Source: Methanimicrococcus blatticola (GTDB lineage Archaea; Halobacteriota; Methanosarcinia; Methanosarcinales; Methanosarcinaceae). From it: a stretch of 64,000 bases of DNA. The translations under genes and the position numbers were made by a program. Shown here one piece after another: positions 63,782 through 64,000 of the stretch; position 1 is the first letter of the stretch; each line of letters starts with the position of its first letter. The notes beneath the pieces were generated by a model. That model searched no databases. It saw nothing but the letters and a program-made list of their open reading frames with translations, and had not been told where the DNA came from. The stretch is taken from positions 94,047 through 158,046 of the forward strand of contig NZ_SNYS01000009.1 in the NCBI RefSeq assembly GCF_004363215.1. The letters are read 5' to 3'.

Positions 63782-64000
63782 TCAATTCAGATTTTCGTGT
63801 TTATTTCTTTGAAGTTCTTCTATCAATTTTCTTTCGATCTCTAAAACATTCGGAAAAATGATATGTACATTATGTTTATGCATTCTGAGTACTTTTTTTG
63901 ATAATTTAATAATTTGATCTTCAATTTCAGAATCAATTGAAATGACTGAAAACGTTTTACTGTCAGTATATATCTCTTGTATGTATTTTTCGATACTCGG
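63782..64000 (-). CDS. C-terminal part of an unknown protein; 5' end outside window
   Basis: A frame on the minus strand is open from the window edge to TGA at 63782-63784, 72 visible residues (FSVISIDSEIEDQIIKLSKK, then MHKHNVHIIFPNVLEIERKL). Alternating strand and helix suggests an alpha/beta domain; the family is not recognised. It converges with the zinc-ribbon gene. Confidence 0.55.
   Translation of the reverse strand, partial: PSIEKYIQEIYTDSKTFSVISIDSEIEDQIIKLSKKVLRMHKHNVHIIFPNVLEIERKLIEELQRNKHENLN

Overview
The window is chromosomal DNA from a methanogenic archaeon. Archaeal markers are ribosomal proteins S19e, L39e, L31e and L18a/LX, eIF6, prefoldin alpha, PDCD5, topoisomerase VI A+B, Pth2, archaeal-type prolyl-tRNA synthetase, Tsr3, and TATA-type promoters, many placed for leaderless transcripts. 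A MtxX/Mmp4-like methanogenesis marker (41.6 kb) points to a methanogen. TAG is almost never used as a stop, as expected of pyrrolysine-decoding Methanosarcinales. The low GC, the catalase and the gut-type surface proteins would suit a Methanimicrococcus-like gut organism; that genus guess is inference.

Layout. 0-6.5 kb: end of a surface protein, a PIN-ATPase-KH protein, a ferredoxin, two DUF116 proteins with a His-rich partner, and a nitroreductase. 6.8-14.4 kb: tRNA-Leu, a mannitol-dehydrogenase/TetR pair, 5-formyl-THF cyclo-ligase, FtsZ and a DHPS-like protein. 14.8-22.1 kb: H+-pyrophosphatase, PUA protein, SepF, TIGR04076 protein, ZPR1-like protein and PurA. 22.6-26.1 kb: the conserved archaeal operon rps19e-pdcd5-PP-loop-rpl39e-rpl31e-eif6-rplX-pfdA. 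26.7-36.2 kb: a large secreted repeat protein, catalase, Tsr3, a thymidylate-synthase-like protein, SUMT+HemD, a zeta-type kinase interrupted by TAG, and a stand-alone Lrp ligand-binding domain. 37.3-45.8 kb: Top6A/B, UDG-like, MtxX, PepD, Pth2 and TruD. 46.5-50.2 kb: three chagasin-like lipoproteins around a small AT-rich island. 50.5-59.2 kb: ProS, Dabb, MFS, Trm112-like, MarC, a cystatin-like protein, a PhoU/TrkA_C protein and two MgtE halves. 59.3-64 kb: two tRNA-Val genes, a bitopic disordered protein, a JAMM protein, UvrC, and a gene cut by the window edge.

The most unusual features are these. (1) Two genes keep an open frame across in-frame TAG codons: the zeta-like kinase (codon 59) and an island membrane protein (codons 26 and 176). 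In the second, reading through both TAGs makes the frame end in an ATGA overlap with the next gene. Pyrrolysine read-through is a real candidate for both, against a null of nonsense decay. (2) Four clusters of a composite palindromic repeat with three modules and a period near 380-400 bp lie between genes. (3) Three copies of a second palindromic element carry hypervariable tandem repeats. (4) Four genes encode cysteine-protease-inhibitor folds, three chagasin-like and one cystatin-like, within 10 kb.
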